A stretch of DNA of 64,000 bases, taken from the NCBI RefSeq assembly GCF_023278565.1, contig NC_064675.1, positions 558,001-622,000 of the forward strand, read 5' to 3'. Positions within the stretch are counted from its first letter, which is position 1; every line of letters starts with the position of its first letter. This stretch comes from Colletotrichum lupini (Eukaryota; Ascomycota; Sordariomycetes; Glomerellales; Glomerellaceae). The position numbers and the translations under genes were made by a program. Below the pieces are notes generated by a model. The model saw only the letters and a list, made by a program, of their open reading frames with translations, was not told the origin of the DNA and made no database searches. Positions 1 to 11,958 of this stretch are shown here, one piece after another.

Positions 1-3000
1 GTGCGGTGTGTGCGGTGTGCGCCCTGTGTGTCCCCTCTTCCAAGGATGGGTAACTTGCGAGCTTGATTTGGGGCGGGAGGAGCAGGACGAGGGGGCCAAA
101 GAAGGACGGATGGACTTCTTTTCCTTCTTCTGTTTGGCTCTGGCCTTCGCAAGAAAAGACGAAGCGACGGGGGGTATATTATGGGTTGAAATGAGATGGG
201 ACGTTTGGGAAGAGGGGAAGAAGGAAAATAGTGAATAAGGTAAAAGAGCAGGGCAGGGGGACGTAGGCAATAGGCATAGCTTACAATGGCGGACGAGGCG
301 GGACGAGATGGAATTGAACGTCTGAGTGGCGTGGGCGATTAGTAGCGAATGTCTACGTAGGTTCTAACTGAAGGTATGTCGAGGTTTGTGGACTATTGCC
401 CTCGGGTATAACGGGAGACGAAGGATAAGACGGGACGCTTGCGGAATTCCAATGCGATAGATGGCTCTGGTAGCTCGCGTGTGTGTGTAGGTAGTTGTAA
501 GAGGAAGAAGAATATTATTTACAGACACCAGGAAAAGGACGGCACGCAGGATGAGCTGAGGTATTCGTAGCGCGGAACCGATGGAAGAGACGGCATTGGC
601 AACCATGAAAGTTGGCGGCATGCGCAACTATTGCCTGCCAGACCTTCCTCGGTACGTATGGTGGTTTGAATCAACTAGGTAAGGTATCCATCCGTAAGTA
701 GGCAGAGCCCGATCCGATCCAGTCCAATCCAGTGAGTGTGTGGGCAATTGGGAGCAGACTTTCTTCGTCTTCTTCCAAGCATCTGCAGGCCGGCCGGATG
801 TTCAGGAAGTCCTTGCTCAGAGCTTGCGTGAACGGATGATCAACCTATGATGTATTCAAGGCCTTGGTATGACCCTGGTTGCTGCCTCTGAAATTGGGGT
901 TTTTTGTTTTTTTTTCTTTCTCTTCAAATTTCCAGTGTACGCAGCTGCTCGTTTCCAATAGAAGGGCAAGGGACTTCTGAATTGTGGCTCCGCGCTGGGC
1001 CGGGCTCGGCTTTCCTGGCGCCTGGGCGGATACCAATTGTCTGGCGTCCTGCACTTGCAGAGTTGCATCTGCCCATGTCTTGCTGGAGATGCAGGGAGTG
1101 GTGCGAAACAGAGAGTGATGACGGTGTCAAAGTGAATGTCTTTCTCCTCTACGTTGTGTGAGTAAGCAGTGGCTGCGCATAGCCGGGGAAGACTGGGAAT
1201 CCAGCCAAATGCGAGAGAGAAATGCAGATCAGCGTGGCGAGTGGTCGGCGTTGGTGGAGTTTGTATTCGTGGCAGTGTGGCTGGTGCTTGATAAGAGAGA
1301 GAGACTCTACCGAATATTCGACAAACAAATGTGTGAGCAGCCTGCGTTCTACTCCGTACACATGCCAACTATCGGCAACTTGCATGTACATACCATCTTT
1401 ACCTCCAGTCTGCCGCTTCACCCATAGCTCTTTGGCTCTTTCTCATATTTGACATGAAGCACGACGTATTCGGTACAGACAAGTGTGACAGTCTCGAATC
1501 CGTTTGGTCGCTCCCCAGGGCACACCTGGGATGTTGTCGAACCATGCCTTGCCGCCTGCTGTCTATCGGGACTCATTGGCAAGCAAGACCTTGGCAGGTC
1601 TATGCGATGAGCCGCGATCCAAGGGCGTAGCCGCAAGCAATATCGGGCAATGATGCGCCGTATCATCCGTTGGCGAGTACATACTTCTCAATGTCGAAAA
1701 ATAGAGCGATCCTCTTTTCCCCCGGCCGTTATTGTTGATATCCTTCTGGAAGATGAGAAGAAATGCTTCGGTAATCACTACGGTGGGTCAAGCTCGAGCA
1801 CAGTCGTCACGACGTATCGTGCCGCGGCCACCAAAAGTCTCAATGTGCCGTGTCAGCGCGTCTATTGCGTCCTAGTGCCGTTGTAGTCTCAACTCTGTTC
1901 TGCCTCTTTTGACAGATCAACGTGATCTGGCACCAAATCAGTTAGGCGATGAGCAGATCCCCCCGTCTGCCGAGCTTCGGCATACGTGCCGGACTTTTTG
2001 CCCGCCAATTGACAAATGATCAAATGTTGGTTACTGAGCAACATTGCCCTGGCCATTTCGCAGATGTAGAACTGAGGCACCAACGAACGGCGAACGACAA
2101 TTGCCAGAGCAATCCCTTTTTCCGTGTATATCGCGTACGCTGAAATTCAATGATTCCATATCCCAAGACTCGGCCCGCAATTCACAGCTGCGGAGCCACG
2201 GAGACGCTGTGTGGTGTTTTCGCAGGTACGAATCCTTTGCCATTGTAGGTAGGGCAATGCCAAAACACGCGACTTGATGGGATGGCTGGACTCTTGGAGG
2301 CCTGGCATGAGTATCAAATGTCTCTGACTTTCAATGGATGGCCGCCGCGGCGCCGAGACTTCCAAGAAGTACAAGACCAAACCGCCGTAAACCCTGCGTG
2401 CCCTGGCTGTCCTGTGAGATCCCCACGCCACCCTCACTGGTCCTTTAGAGAGTCATGCGCTACACTCTCTTGGAAATCGCCATGTCCGAGTCATCTTGCG
2501 AGAATAATGGGTGTCGTCCCACTGAGATGCTTGATGGTCTGAAGGTTTGACACTTGACAGTTCGAAGAGTGTGTGTGAAATGATGGGATGCGGCGAAGGG
2601 CAACGCAACACATTACCGCATGCTCAGAGGTTGAAGGCAGGGTAGGTAAGTAGTTGTGACTCTGGAACTTTGATTGTTTGCCTGTGCACCAGTTCCCAAC
2701 CGTGTGGCGCCAAACGGCCATGTTTCACTCGCACGCCCGTTTGCATCATGGCCTTCTCCATCTCCTATTCTCTCGCATTAAGACGCAATCTCTGCCATCT
2801 CAACTTTGGTGTTCCAAACTGTAGAATTCGGGCTGGCCAGGCTAACCTAGGGCTCATTGCATTGAGCCTAGTGGCTGGGGTGTCAACAGGGGGCCACGCA
2901 GCACAGAAAGTGCAGTCCAAGGTCTTGACTGGCGCTGTTCCTTGGAAGAAAGCTGTTCCAAAGCAGGCCTAATCGGAAAAGAGGAGTACGTATGGCGGAA

Positions 3001-6000
3001 GGAGGGTCTTTTGGCTTCTCGACATGGGAAACCCCAGGGCAACAGTATGCCACGAACTGGCCAGTGAGTTGCGGGCGGCGAAAATTGCAGGGCTGACGAT
3101 GACTGTTGGAAAAGGGCATCGAGGATATCCTGGCGGGCTTAAGTGCGATCCTCCGCGATCTGTAGGCTCTTCGATTGGGGCCCAACGACGAGGCCTCGAT
3201 GGAGCTCCTTATTGAGCTCGGATTGCTATGCTACAGTCTTTGTTCTGCGTACTCTCGCAATACTTTCGAACCCACGTATTATCAAGAGTTGCTGGCTCGC
3301 TCGAAAACTGTGAGTCCCTTACAGCAGCTACCACGGCGGCCGTTGAACGAAAATGCCAAGAGAACACTTGCGTAGTTCCGGGTTGGAGGCAGCGGAAGAT
3401 TCGCACCCGGCAGTGTGGGGAGGCGGAGATAGGGACAGTAAGCTTGTCAGCGCGCCAGGACGAGCCGGTGCCTGGTAGACGACCCTAAAAAGGGAGATGA
3501 TGACGGCACCTTTTTTGCTGGGTGCAGCTGTCTGACATGGCAGCCAGTCAAGGGCCAGAGTCTTGAGAGCCACAGCATCCTGAGAGCGCCCGAGACAGGT
3601 ATTTTGCGCGCAACTTGGTTGACAGACCTTTGCGAATTCGCAAGGGAGTGGTTGGCTATGACCTAACAGACCGCAGACGCATCATTGCAACAGAGTGCGA
3701 GTCAACCAAAGATGCGCGTGTAAGGCAGGTCTCGTGTCCGGGTCAGTCTGGCGAGGCCATCAGATCAAGGCACAGAGCAGCCTCAAGAGCCTTCCTAGAG
3801 AGGTGGTGGGCGGGTGAGTGCGAGCAGGCCTGCGGCAGGTTGGGTGACCATGGACGAAACAAGGCTCTAGCGCGAGATTTGGAGGTCGACAAGAAACAGT
3901 AGCGCGGTTATGCGGCATGCAGTTGGTTGTGAGTTGGTTGGGAGTACCGCAAGTAGCATAGCATGTGGTGTCTTGTGTCTTGTAAGTGCATGTGTAACCG
4001 TGTGAGGGGATGAGTCTGCAAGGTCGAGGTTGAGCTAGCAAGAGTCGAATAGATCATATTGTGAGCTGTGTTCCACTCCAGTGCCTCCGCCTAGGTTGAG
4101 CTGGGCTGGGCGACGTCCACGCCGTGCCGTCGTGCTGTGCAAGCCGGGGAGGAAATCAAGGACAAGCCGACGCAAAGTGCGTCACTGCATTCGCGGAGGA
4201 TGCTGAGCAGAGTTCGGGCAAGGGGTCTGAGGGTTCGCGAGTGAACCGAAGCAGAATCCAGACGCGGATCCGAGCGAGGCTTCTTGGAATTGACTCGAAG
4301 TCATCGCATGGTTCGAGTTCGTTTTCTCAGCTCCCCACGTGAAGTAGTAGGTAGGTAGAGTCTATCCATATCCCTCGTCTCCTCGAGAACGGACTTCAGA
4401 GGGCTCGGTAGGGCCGGAAGATCCACATTACCGGTCGGTCGTCTTCCGAAGCCGGTGAAAGAACAGAAGAAAAAAGTGAGCTGACAGATGCCTTTCGGGA
4501 CTAAATGGAACCAAACACACACAATAGAGTGACGATGGGAGGGGGGGACAAACGGCAGAGCAACAAAATGCTGACTGATGACTGATGACCGAGGAATCAT
4601 GAGCGAAAAGGGAAAGAAGCACATGGGGATTGGAAAACTCGACTGGGAAGGTGTGGGGAAGTCGGCATCCATAGTCCAGCTGGCTGCAGCCAATGCCACG
4701 AATGCAAGATCGAGGATCGACGCCACTGAGGTCATCAGCAGCTGGGGAGTGGGGCCGCGTGAGTCGCGGATTCGTAACTTCCTGCACCTTTGAGGAAGGT
4801 ACGTGGGTACCTATGCGCCTGCAGCAGTGTACCGTGTAGATGCAGGCAGTTGTAGTGTAGGTTGCACGGCATCTTGCTCCTGCCCCGCGAGAGTGCCGGC
4901 CAGCCGCAATTGATTTCATCAAGAAAGAGGCAGGAAGCAATCAGCCACAGCTTCAAGTTGCAACAGGAAAGAAGCAGCAGTACGGCTGTACCTATCTTCG
5001 CAAAGCAGGTAAGAAGCACGGCAACACATTTCCGCATCGTCACTGCCACTTTCAGGCGTACTGCAGTCCGGGGTCCTTCAGTAAAGCAAGGTACCTTCGC
5101 AATCTGGGCCACCTAGGTGAGGTAGGCACAATCGATGTTCCTGCCACGCAGCCACAAGCACTTTGGCACTTCCGCATCCGTGACGCCTGCTGCATTGGAC
5201 TCCGCGGAAAGCTCGCCGCAATGTGACGCTGCTGCTGTCATCTGCCATTCATTGTCATCCGCGATGATAACGCACCATCAGATTTCTCACTTCTCCCCAA
5301 TTGGCAACGATGCATTGTCAATGTCAACCCACGTCCAATTGCGGCGGTCAAGCTCGAGTCGTCCCATATTGCCATCGGGCGGGCGTAAGAGACTACCTAC
5401 TGGGCATGGAGTACGGTTACGGTCCGTACAGACTACAGAGTATGTACAGTCTGAGTCGCCAAAAACAACAAACAAATCCAGCTGGTATTATTGCCATGGG
5501 TCACCAGCTATCAATCAAGGCGCACGCAGAGTCGTATCCAAATGTTGGGACTGACGACCTACCCGAACTAGCTCACCGCAAATCTTCACGACAACAACAG
5601 CGAATCCCATCACCCATAGCCTCACCTCCCGTCAGTGTCACCCAGCACAAGGCGAACTAGTAGAATGGATATCCATCCGCCTCCACGAAGCAACTCGCCA
5701 CAGCTTAGGTACCAAGCCGCCTGTCAAACTTATCAAGCCTCATCACGAAAGGACTGGAGCCTGAGATAGGTATTGTGATGGAGTCCAGTCCTTGGACGAA
5801 ACTGAGACCAGCATCAAGAGATCGTGGATACTCACTACTGTGCCTCATAGATCCACAAAGTCCCTGGTTTTTTTTTGGTTTTTTTTTCGGCATCATGAGC
5901 CATCAAAGCTTTGCAGACCCCACGTCGTTCTTCAGTAGTTCGCTCTCCTTCTCCTTCGCGGGGTGTCTTGGATGTAGGCGCGCCGATCATGGCTTTTCAA

Positions 6001-8603
6001 ACCCCGGCATGCCAATAACCAACTTCAGCGGAGCCCAATGAGCAGCCTCACCAACCATCCCACCACATCCACATTGCAGGTACAGATACGGAGTACAGTC
6101 TACGAAAACCTACAGACGAATAATCCAGACTATTTCCACTCCACGGATCATCTTTCCTCTCCGGTTCTGCCTCCGACTGGGGATGTTGGGACTCACCGCC
6201 CAACGACCCCTCATTGCTCAAGTTCGAGACTCAGCTCTGTTTCCTTGCCGGCTTCCCCAAAACGGCAACGCCAAAGGCCACTCACTTTTGCGCTCGCCTC
6301 ATTCGTGTCATCCGTTGCTCGTTTCTGTCAGATCTACGCCTTGGAATCAACCTCTGTCAGCAATAGATTCCATCTCTTCGAGACCTCCCTTGGCAATGAT
6401 TCCGCCTCAATCATTGGGACCCTGCGCTAGGAACCTGACTAACTGTGCTAATTTTCCCCTACGCTGCTACAGGGTGGAGGAGGACAACGGCTTGGGCAGC
6501 CCTGATGATGGTATGCGTCGGGCATTGCCGATCATCGTAGTAGCGCCATTTCCACCTCTGAAGCTCAGGAGCTATGGAGCTGGCCTCAACAACGACGACA
6601 CTACTACCTGTACACTACGCTCCACGCTATCACGACAGTTCTGCACCACCGAGCCTGAGCCGCAAATGACGAAGTAAATCCGCCACGGTCGCTGTCCGGG
6701 CCGTGTAAGGCTCTTAGTGGGCTGTCTGCAGAGGTCTAGACCCGTGCTCCCGGAGCTCCGGCATGACCGGTGTGCCCGCTTGGTGTTCGCACTTTGAGGC
6801 TTCTGAGCTCCATCAAGTCATGTCTGAAGCTCGTTTGACGCGGTACGCTGCTACCAGGCTACGGTCCTAAGCACCTTGAATCAAGTCGAGCAACCAAGCC
6901 GCTATCGCGTTCGGCATGATATTGACAAGTCATCGCCTCCAGCGGAACGCCCTACTAGGGAATTCAAATTGCCGCCAAACTATTGTTGCTCCACGTTCAA
7001 ACAAGATGCATTCATTAGATCGGCAGAGGCCTCAAAGCCCCAAAGCCTTTGCTTCGCTTTACCTTGCTCGCTTTGACCCTGGAGTGCACCCAGCCCACGA
7101 ACTACCCCTGAGTCGAACAGGGCATCTGCCAAGTTTGTCAAGTCCTTCCTCTCGAACGTGCAGGCTTGCAGATGCATGCACTTTGGTACCTGAATCGCCG
7201 ATGTTGCGAATTCTGCGCCTCAATCTACCGCCGGCGTCGGGCCGCAGTAGTGATCCCTCGGCCCATTGCACGCAGCAAAACGCTGTCTCGCTTCGGCTCC
7301 GCCCTGGCGCCGGCATCTCTCGCCCGAAGATCAGCACTTCATAGAAACACCTTGGGCCGACGATCATGCCCAGGTTTGGGAGCATCGCGGGCTTCTTTTG
7401 ATATTTCAAAAGTTGATGATCTTACGGGTAGGATCAGAGTCAACTTTGCAAGATGGCGAGAGCAATTCTTAGCACTCAAGGTAGGCAGCAGCTTATTGGC
7501 GATCGCTCCTGTAATTGCTTACTGAATTCCTCAACCCATCATCTTGGGAGCGGTTTGCGCTGATTGGCCTGGCAATTATGGCAAAAGCTCTGATTGCTCG
7601 CAAGACCCAGAAAGGATTCAGCCGCCACGTTGCGACCTTTCGTAAACATAAGGGTGTCGTTGGGGCGTCAGCTGACGCTCATGTATCCATGTTTGACATG
7701 AAGAAGGCCGTGATGACTTCTGAACCCCCGCCTTTCACTATCATATCCTCGTATGTCAGCCGACACTGTTTATCGAGATATCGAGTATACCAGCTGCCAC
7801 TTCATACCTCTGGGCTCTTCACAGTCCATCCAAGTAAAGCTATCTTACACCCAGAAGCTATTTGTCCCCTTGCCAGGCTGAAGTGCGCCAGATGCGCGGT
7901 CTGGCAGCCATGGTGAAGCTATCTCTACTCAGCCTTATGGAATGGTTGAACGCCGATGAAGGAAACTTTCAGTACGCTGCGCTTCTTTGGAGAACTTCTC
8001 TTTTCTCTTTCTGAGTGCCCTCTATAAAGTATTCCATGTTGACCAGCGGCTGACACTCATCGGGGCTATGAAGCACAAGGTTGTTGTTTCTCATGGCGAC
8101 AGTGGCCGTCGGCACCATATCTATCGTGAAGGGCCTTGGACTCCGGCAGGGGCGGGCTACTGAGCGGTACTCTGAACTAAGAGTCATGGTGTTGTGAGCA
8201 TGAAGGATGTATGGGTGGGTTCGGCTTTGGTGTTATGTCTTGATTATTAGATCCCTAGGGATTACGGATGTATCAAGGCGATGATTGGCAGAGTACATGA
8301 GAGCGAGTAATCCATCACGAAGGCAAGAACGCCATATTGGCTTATGGGAATGCATTTGAGTATCCAAACGGTATGCACACTCGAGTGTCTTTCATTGATG
8401 AAATCCTCATTATGGTTGTCTCCTTCGTCTCACGCAATGATATCCTGTCCTCTATGCCGGAGCAATACTAACTTCGTAATGGTGTCGATTCTTTCTGATC
8501 TTGCTCCAAGAGCCTCATCTATCTCTATAGTTCCTCATCCTCGTTGACATAAAGGACAACAGACCATTCTGTGCTCGACAACTCCTCACCAACCATGAAC
8601 CCT
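1..8603. other. Long stretch without a supportable gene
   Basis: I read both strands and found only short overlapping open frames with no recognisable domain, no convincing start context and no consistent chain of splice sites. Notable content: a T-rich run near 898-921, a double T run near 5868-5889, and one copy of the palindrome-like 10-mer TACGGAGTAC at 6087-6096. Frames around 6.9-7.9 kb on both strands have a mildly protein-like composition and could be remnants, but I cannot assign them. The stretch may hold long 5' or 3' UTRs, non-coding transcripts, or many-exon genes that cannot be resolved without RNA data. Confidence 0.6.
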
Positions 8604-9248
8604 CTAGACCTCCTCTCTCCTCCTCCGGAACCCATCAAGAATCAACCTCGCCATCTGCCCATTCGTAATCGGGATCTCCCTCTCCCCAACCCTCTCCCTC
8701 CTCACCTCCTCCTCAGAAGCCCACACAAAATCACAATGCTCCTCCGGATCGATTCTCACCATCTCCTCCACCCCTCTCCCCCCATCACCATCACCCCTCA
8801 CCGTAACCTCAAACGCAAACCGACAAAACACCCTCGTCCCAGTCCGATTCGTAAACACGCTCCCTGGGTCCTTCCCCTCCCCCTCGCTTACGATTCTCAC
8901 AATCTCCACGGCCTCGAGCCCAGCCTCCTCCCACAGCTCGCGCGCGCACGCTGCAAACAGGCTCACGTCCTCTGGGTCCGCTGCACCGCCGGGCGTCTCC
9001 CAGCGTAGGGGCATGCTGTCGTGGGCGGCGCGCTGGAGGAGGAGGATTTTGTTAGTCGAGGGGGAGAAGACGAGGGCGCCTGTTGCGAGGCCGTCCCATG
9101 ATTTGGAGTTTGCGGTGAGCCAAGTTGCCGCGGGGACGTTGTAGGGTTCTAGGGAGGGGGGGTAGGTGAGGTTGAACGCGGGTGGTGGTGGACGCGGCTG
9201 AGGTTGGGTTCGTGGTGGAGGTTGAGCGGTTCCGGGGTTGGATGCCAT
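8604..9248 (-). CDS. Nudix hydrolase domain protein
   Basis: A single-exon frame of 214 residues, complete from ATG to stop. After a proline-rich N-terminus (about residues 9-23) comes a Nudix fold. The strand LATGALVF (54-61) leads to LLLQR (69-73) and then the Nudix box, with G87, E93 and the helix motif RELWEEAGL at 103-111. That helix carries the metal-binding glutamates of the REUXEEXGU signature. The gap between E93 and R103 is two residues longer than the textbook box, as I recall from some fungal homologues. Family members hydrolyse nucleoside diphosphates linked to another group; the substrate cannot be read from the sequence. The length suits a stand-alone soluble enzyme. No targeting signal is evident. 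The domain call is firm; the specific function is unknown. Confidence 0.87.
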   Translation of the reverse strand: MASNPGTAQPPPRTQPQPRPPPPAFNLTYPPSLEPYNVPAATWLTANSKSWDGLATGALVFSPSTNKILLLQRAAHDSMPLRWETPGGAADPEDVSLFAACARELWEEAGLEAVEIVRIVSEGEGKDPGSVFTNRTGTRVFCRFAFEVTVRGDGDGGRGVEEMVRIDPEEHCDFVWASEEEVRRERVGEREIPITNGQMARLILDGFRRRREEV

Positions 9249-10276
9249 GGCGATGATGGTGTCCTTTGGTAACTTTTATTTGCAAGGCTGTCTTTGCTGA
9301 GGATTGAGGCGAAATTCTGGTGACGTGATGTTGCTTCTATTCTTTTCCGAGCCAAATGGGGTGACGTTGAGTGAAGTCGAGTGAGGTTGTGCAACGTTGT
9401 GCGGGTGCGGAACGGAGCTTGTTTTGTGGGGGATTTTTGGTGTTCTTCCCCGGAGCGGTCCCAGTTTTGCGGCTGACGATGGCCGCCTTGCGGGCTGACT
9501 TGAGGGCGGACTCGCCGCTGGTGCCTCGGACGTGGAACGAAACTTCCGAGTTTCAAATTCCAATCGTTCAGAACATTTGAGAATGTCGAGTTAAGGGTAG
9601 GTGTTGGGCAGGCGTCAGAGTCGAAACTGCATTGAGTCAATTCCTCTTCAAGTCTTTTACGTGTCGCGATGCTGGAATTCTACCTCAATGGTCCTGAATG
9701 CTCGACGTTTTAGTGTGGTCTCCTTCTAAAAGAAACACTTGGCATTATGATGTTCTTATTTGAACAGTACCAGACGCTATGTACTTGAAGGGCTAATTGA
9801 AGTTTGTTGCTTCGCAAGACTTCCTTGCCTAGAGCACAGCATCAGATATGCGAGCGACCAACGAAAACGCCTTGAGGCAGACAGACAACTACACCAGAAG
9901 TTCATAGGAGGCACATCATACATAGAGGAAGGCAAGTGCACCGCAATGGTAGTGTTGTTAGCTGCGCCTTGCTTGAAATTTACGTATCTTGATCATCTTA
10001 CTCCTTAGATCATGTGTCAATCTGTTTATCATATCTTCCTTGACTAAAAGCCTGCCTGAATATTACCCTGTGTTTCCAGTCGTAGCCCCAGGAAACTCAA
10101 GCCTTGCCGTTGATTCTTCTATCGCTCACTCTAAACCATGAACTGCTCTCACAGTGGTGTCTATCACTCTACTTCGCCAACCTGAGGTATTCCGAGAACC
10201 ACGGGCTCGTGAAAGGTCCCCAAAAAGACGAGTTCCTCATTATGCTCAAACCATAATGTAACTATATCATCTCTAT
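9249..10276. other. Intergenic, no gene seen
   Basis: This holds the upstream region of the Nudix gene and the sequence 3' of the hypothetical gene ending at 10277. Minus-strand frames at 9149-9640 are proline/serine-rich and overlap the Nudix start in another frame, so I treat them as leader sequence. A plus-strand frame at 9760-10008 does not begin with ATG and has no recognisable content. Confidence 0.5.
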
Positions 10277-10985
10277 CTAATTGAAAGATGCTTCACCACC
10301 GCCACTGACCACTAGTTGCAATTCGACCGGAACCTCCTTCCCATCTCTGAGATGGATCAGCGCCTTCACCTCGAGGAACCTCGACAGCGCCAGGTAGCCT
10401 CACCTCCCCCTCCCTCGCCTGTCCAGGACACAGAAGCACCGAAGTAGCCTCTTCGATAGCAGACCCAGCAGCCGGATTCTCGCAACCTCCCCAAACGGCA
10501 GCCACCCGATCAGCAGGTCTCTCCTCCTGGCCGCGCACAGCAGCAGGAGGATACACTCTCCCAACCTCACCACGACCATCACCACAACCGCCGGCGCCAC
10601 CTACCTCCCGCGCAACAGGCTCAACCAGCTCCCCATCCATAGTCTCCTCCGCAACCTCCAAACCTCCTTCCTCACCTGGATGAAACTGGTTCGGTCGTGG
10701 GCAGCGCCGATGTCTCCCGCCACGACGCCTCTTTCTCCCCTTGCTCTCCATCCAGACGTCGTCCTTTGAGCGTCGGCTCTCGAGGTCTAGTTCTAGATAT
10801 CGAGCGATACTACCCATGATTCCGGTCGGCGTGTGGTTGGTCTTACCTTTTGGGTATACTAGGCATTCTTCGCCGCAGGGGATGTCGTGGGGTGAGTTGC
10901 GGGCTCGCCTGACTGTTCGTAGTCTGCCCCACGAGGGGTTGCCCTCTCGCTCTGTGGGCTGTGGGGGTAGTGGTGGTTCGTCCAT
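10277..10985 (-). CDS. Hypothetical protein, gene model unresolved
   Basis: A minus-strand frame opens with an ATG at 10985 (protein begins MDEPPLPPQPTEREG) and stays open to 10293. Its first 90 residues, with a basic patch GRKRRRGG, look protein-like, while the second half is a Gly/Glu/Val-rich translation of a G-rich strand. In a different minus-strand frame the last 40 codons (about 10396-10277, containing RFLEVKALIHLRDGKEVPVE and a TAG stop) look like a genuine C-terminus. A donor-like CAAAAG|GTAAGA occurs near 10850. I infer an intron or frameshift joining the two frames but cannot place it. I do not recognise the family. Transcript evidence or a fungal homologue would settle the model. 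Confidence 0.35.
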
Positions 10986-11857
10986 GTGAGATGTAATCAA
11001 GTAAGTTAATTCTAGCAATGGGTTTGTGGTGCTCTCGGAAGTTGGTTTGGGCGGGCTACTCCAGTCTTCAAGAAGGAGAGGCCAGCTTTTATAGCAACAC
11101 TATCGTCAAGAGATTCACTGCCCAGAGCTTAGCCTAATGGCAACGACCACCACATGTCACACATTCACTCGATGCCAGCGACTTGATTGACGAGATATGG
11201 GTGTCTGATTGCTGTATGCTAACCCTGCTTGCTATTGTGAGCCTCGCATGTCCATCTAGTTGCCGCAATCGCCATATCCCTTTCCCTCATGATCCCATTC
11301 TGAGCCCTGAATACCAAACCGTTCCGAAACCAATCCCGCGATGCCAACGGTAGACAAACTATGCTGTCTATTAAAGGCGGGGGTGAAAAGAAAACCTAGA
11401 TTCCCATGCAAGAAGCCGATGTACGACTGCCACATGCTAGCCATGTGTATTAAAGTGCAGGTCTTGCGAAAGAAAAGAGAGAAGAAGAAGTGCTGTAACC
11501 GATGAAGAAAGAATTATGAATGCTTAATGGCATAAGTCGAATGTCGTACCACAGAAAAGGAGAGTTCGTATGCCAACTTGATCGTTGTTGCCAAGTCGTG
11601 ACCAAAGAGCAGTGATTGCGGAAAGGCCAAAATGAGCCGGGACCAAGACTCCAAGGAAATCTAGAGGGTACTTTGAAGCCTAGATAGAAGCTTTTGAAAG
11701 CAATCGGAACCTCCAAGACACCCAGAAGAACTGTCGCGAAGCTCAATGCGCTAAGGTAGGAAAGCTCTTTTGACTCGTCGTAACGCCTTGCTGCCAAGCA
11801 TGCATAAGTGCGAGTGGACATAATCAATGCGCTCATGGGAATCGTGGCTGCTCTTGC
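10986..11857. other. Intergenic / 3' UTR region
   Basis: This is the upstream region of the gene at 10277-10985 and the 3' flank of the coiled-coil gene, whose 3' UTR intron ends at 11858. The minus-strand frame at 11450-11836 (128 codons) lies downstream of that intron. It is hydrophobic but unrecognisable, so I regard it as 3' UTR sequence. Confidence 0.4.
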
Positions 11858-11916
11858 CTGAACAATCAGTCAGTAAAAGAAGTCAAGCATCAAAGACATT
11901 GGCATCAAGGACTTAC
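11858..11916 (-). other. Probable 3' UTR intron of the coiled-coil gene
   Basis: Reading the minus strand, a canonical donor CAG|GTAAGT at 11916 and an acceptor TTGTTCAG at 11858 bracket 59 nt containing TACTGACTGA as a possible branch. The stop codon (11959-11961) lies 42 nt upstream of the donor, so this intron sits in the 3' UTR. Confidence 0.55.
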
Positions 11917-11958
11917 CTGATCGGAAGATATCGAGAAAACTCAGCTCAGTGGACACAC

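Noticed and set aside
4301..4940. Two overlapping minus-strand frames of 144 and 170 codons
   Set aside because: They overlap in different frames and neither shows a domain or splice structure.
7085..7130. Minus-strand T-arm-like hairpin (CCCTG TTCGACT CAGGG)
   Set aside because: No matching acceptor, D arm or anticodon arm could be folded around it.
7515..7916. 133-codon plus-strand frame with a partly protein-like start
   Set aside because: No ATG at its start, no family resemblance, and no upstream exon in phase.
11450..11836. 128-codon minus-strand frame
   Set aside because: Lies in the likely 3' UTR of the coiled-coil gene and has no recognisable content.
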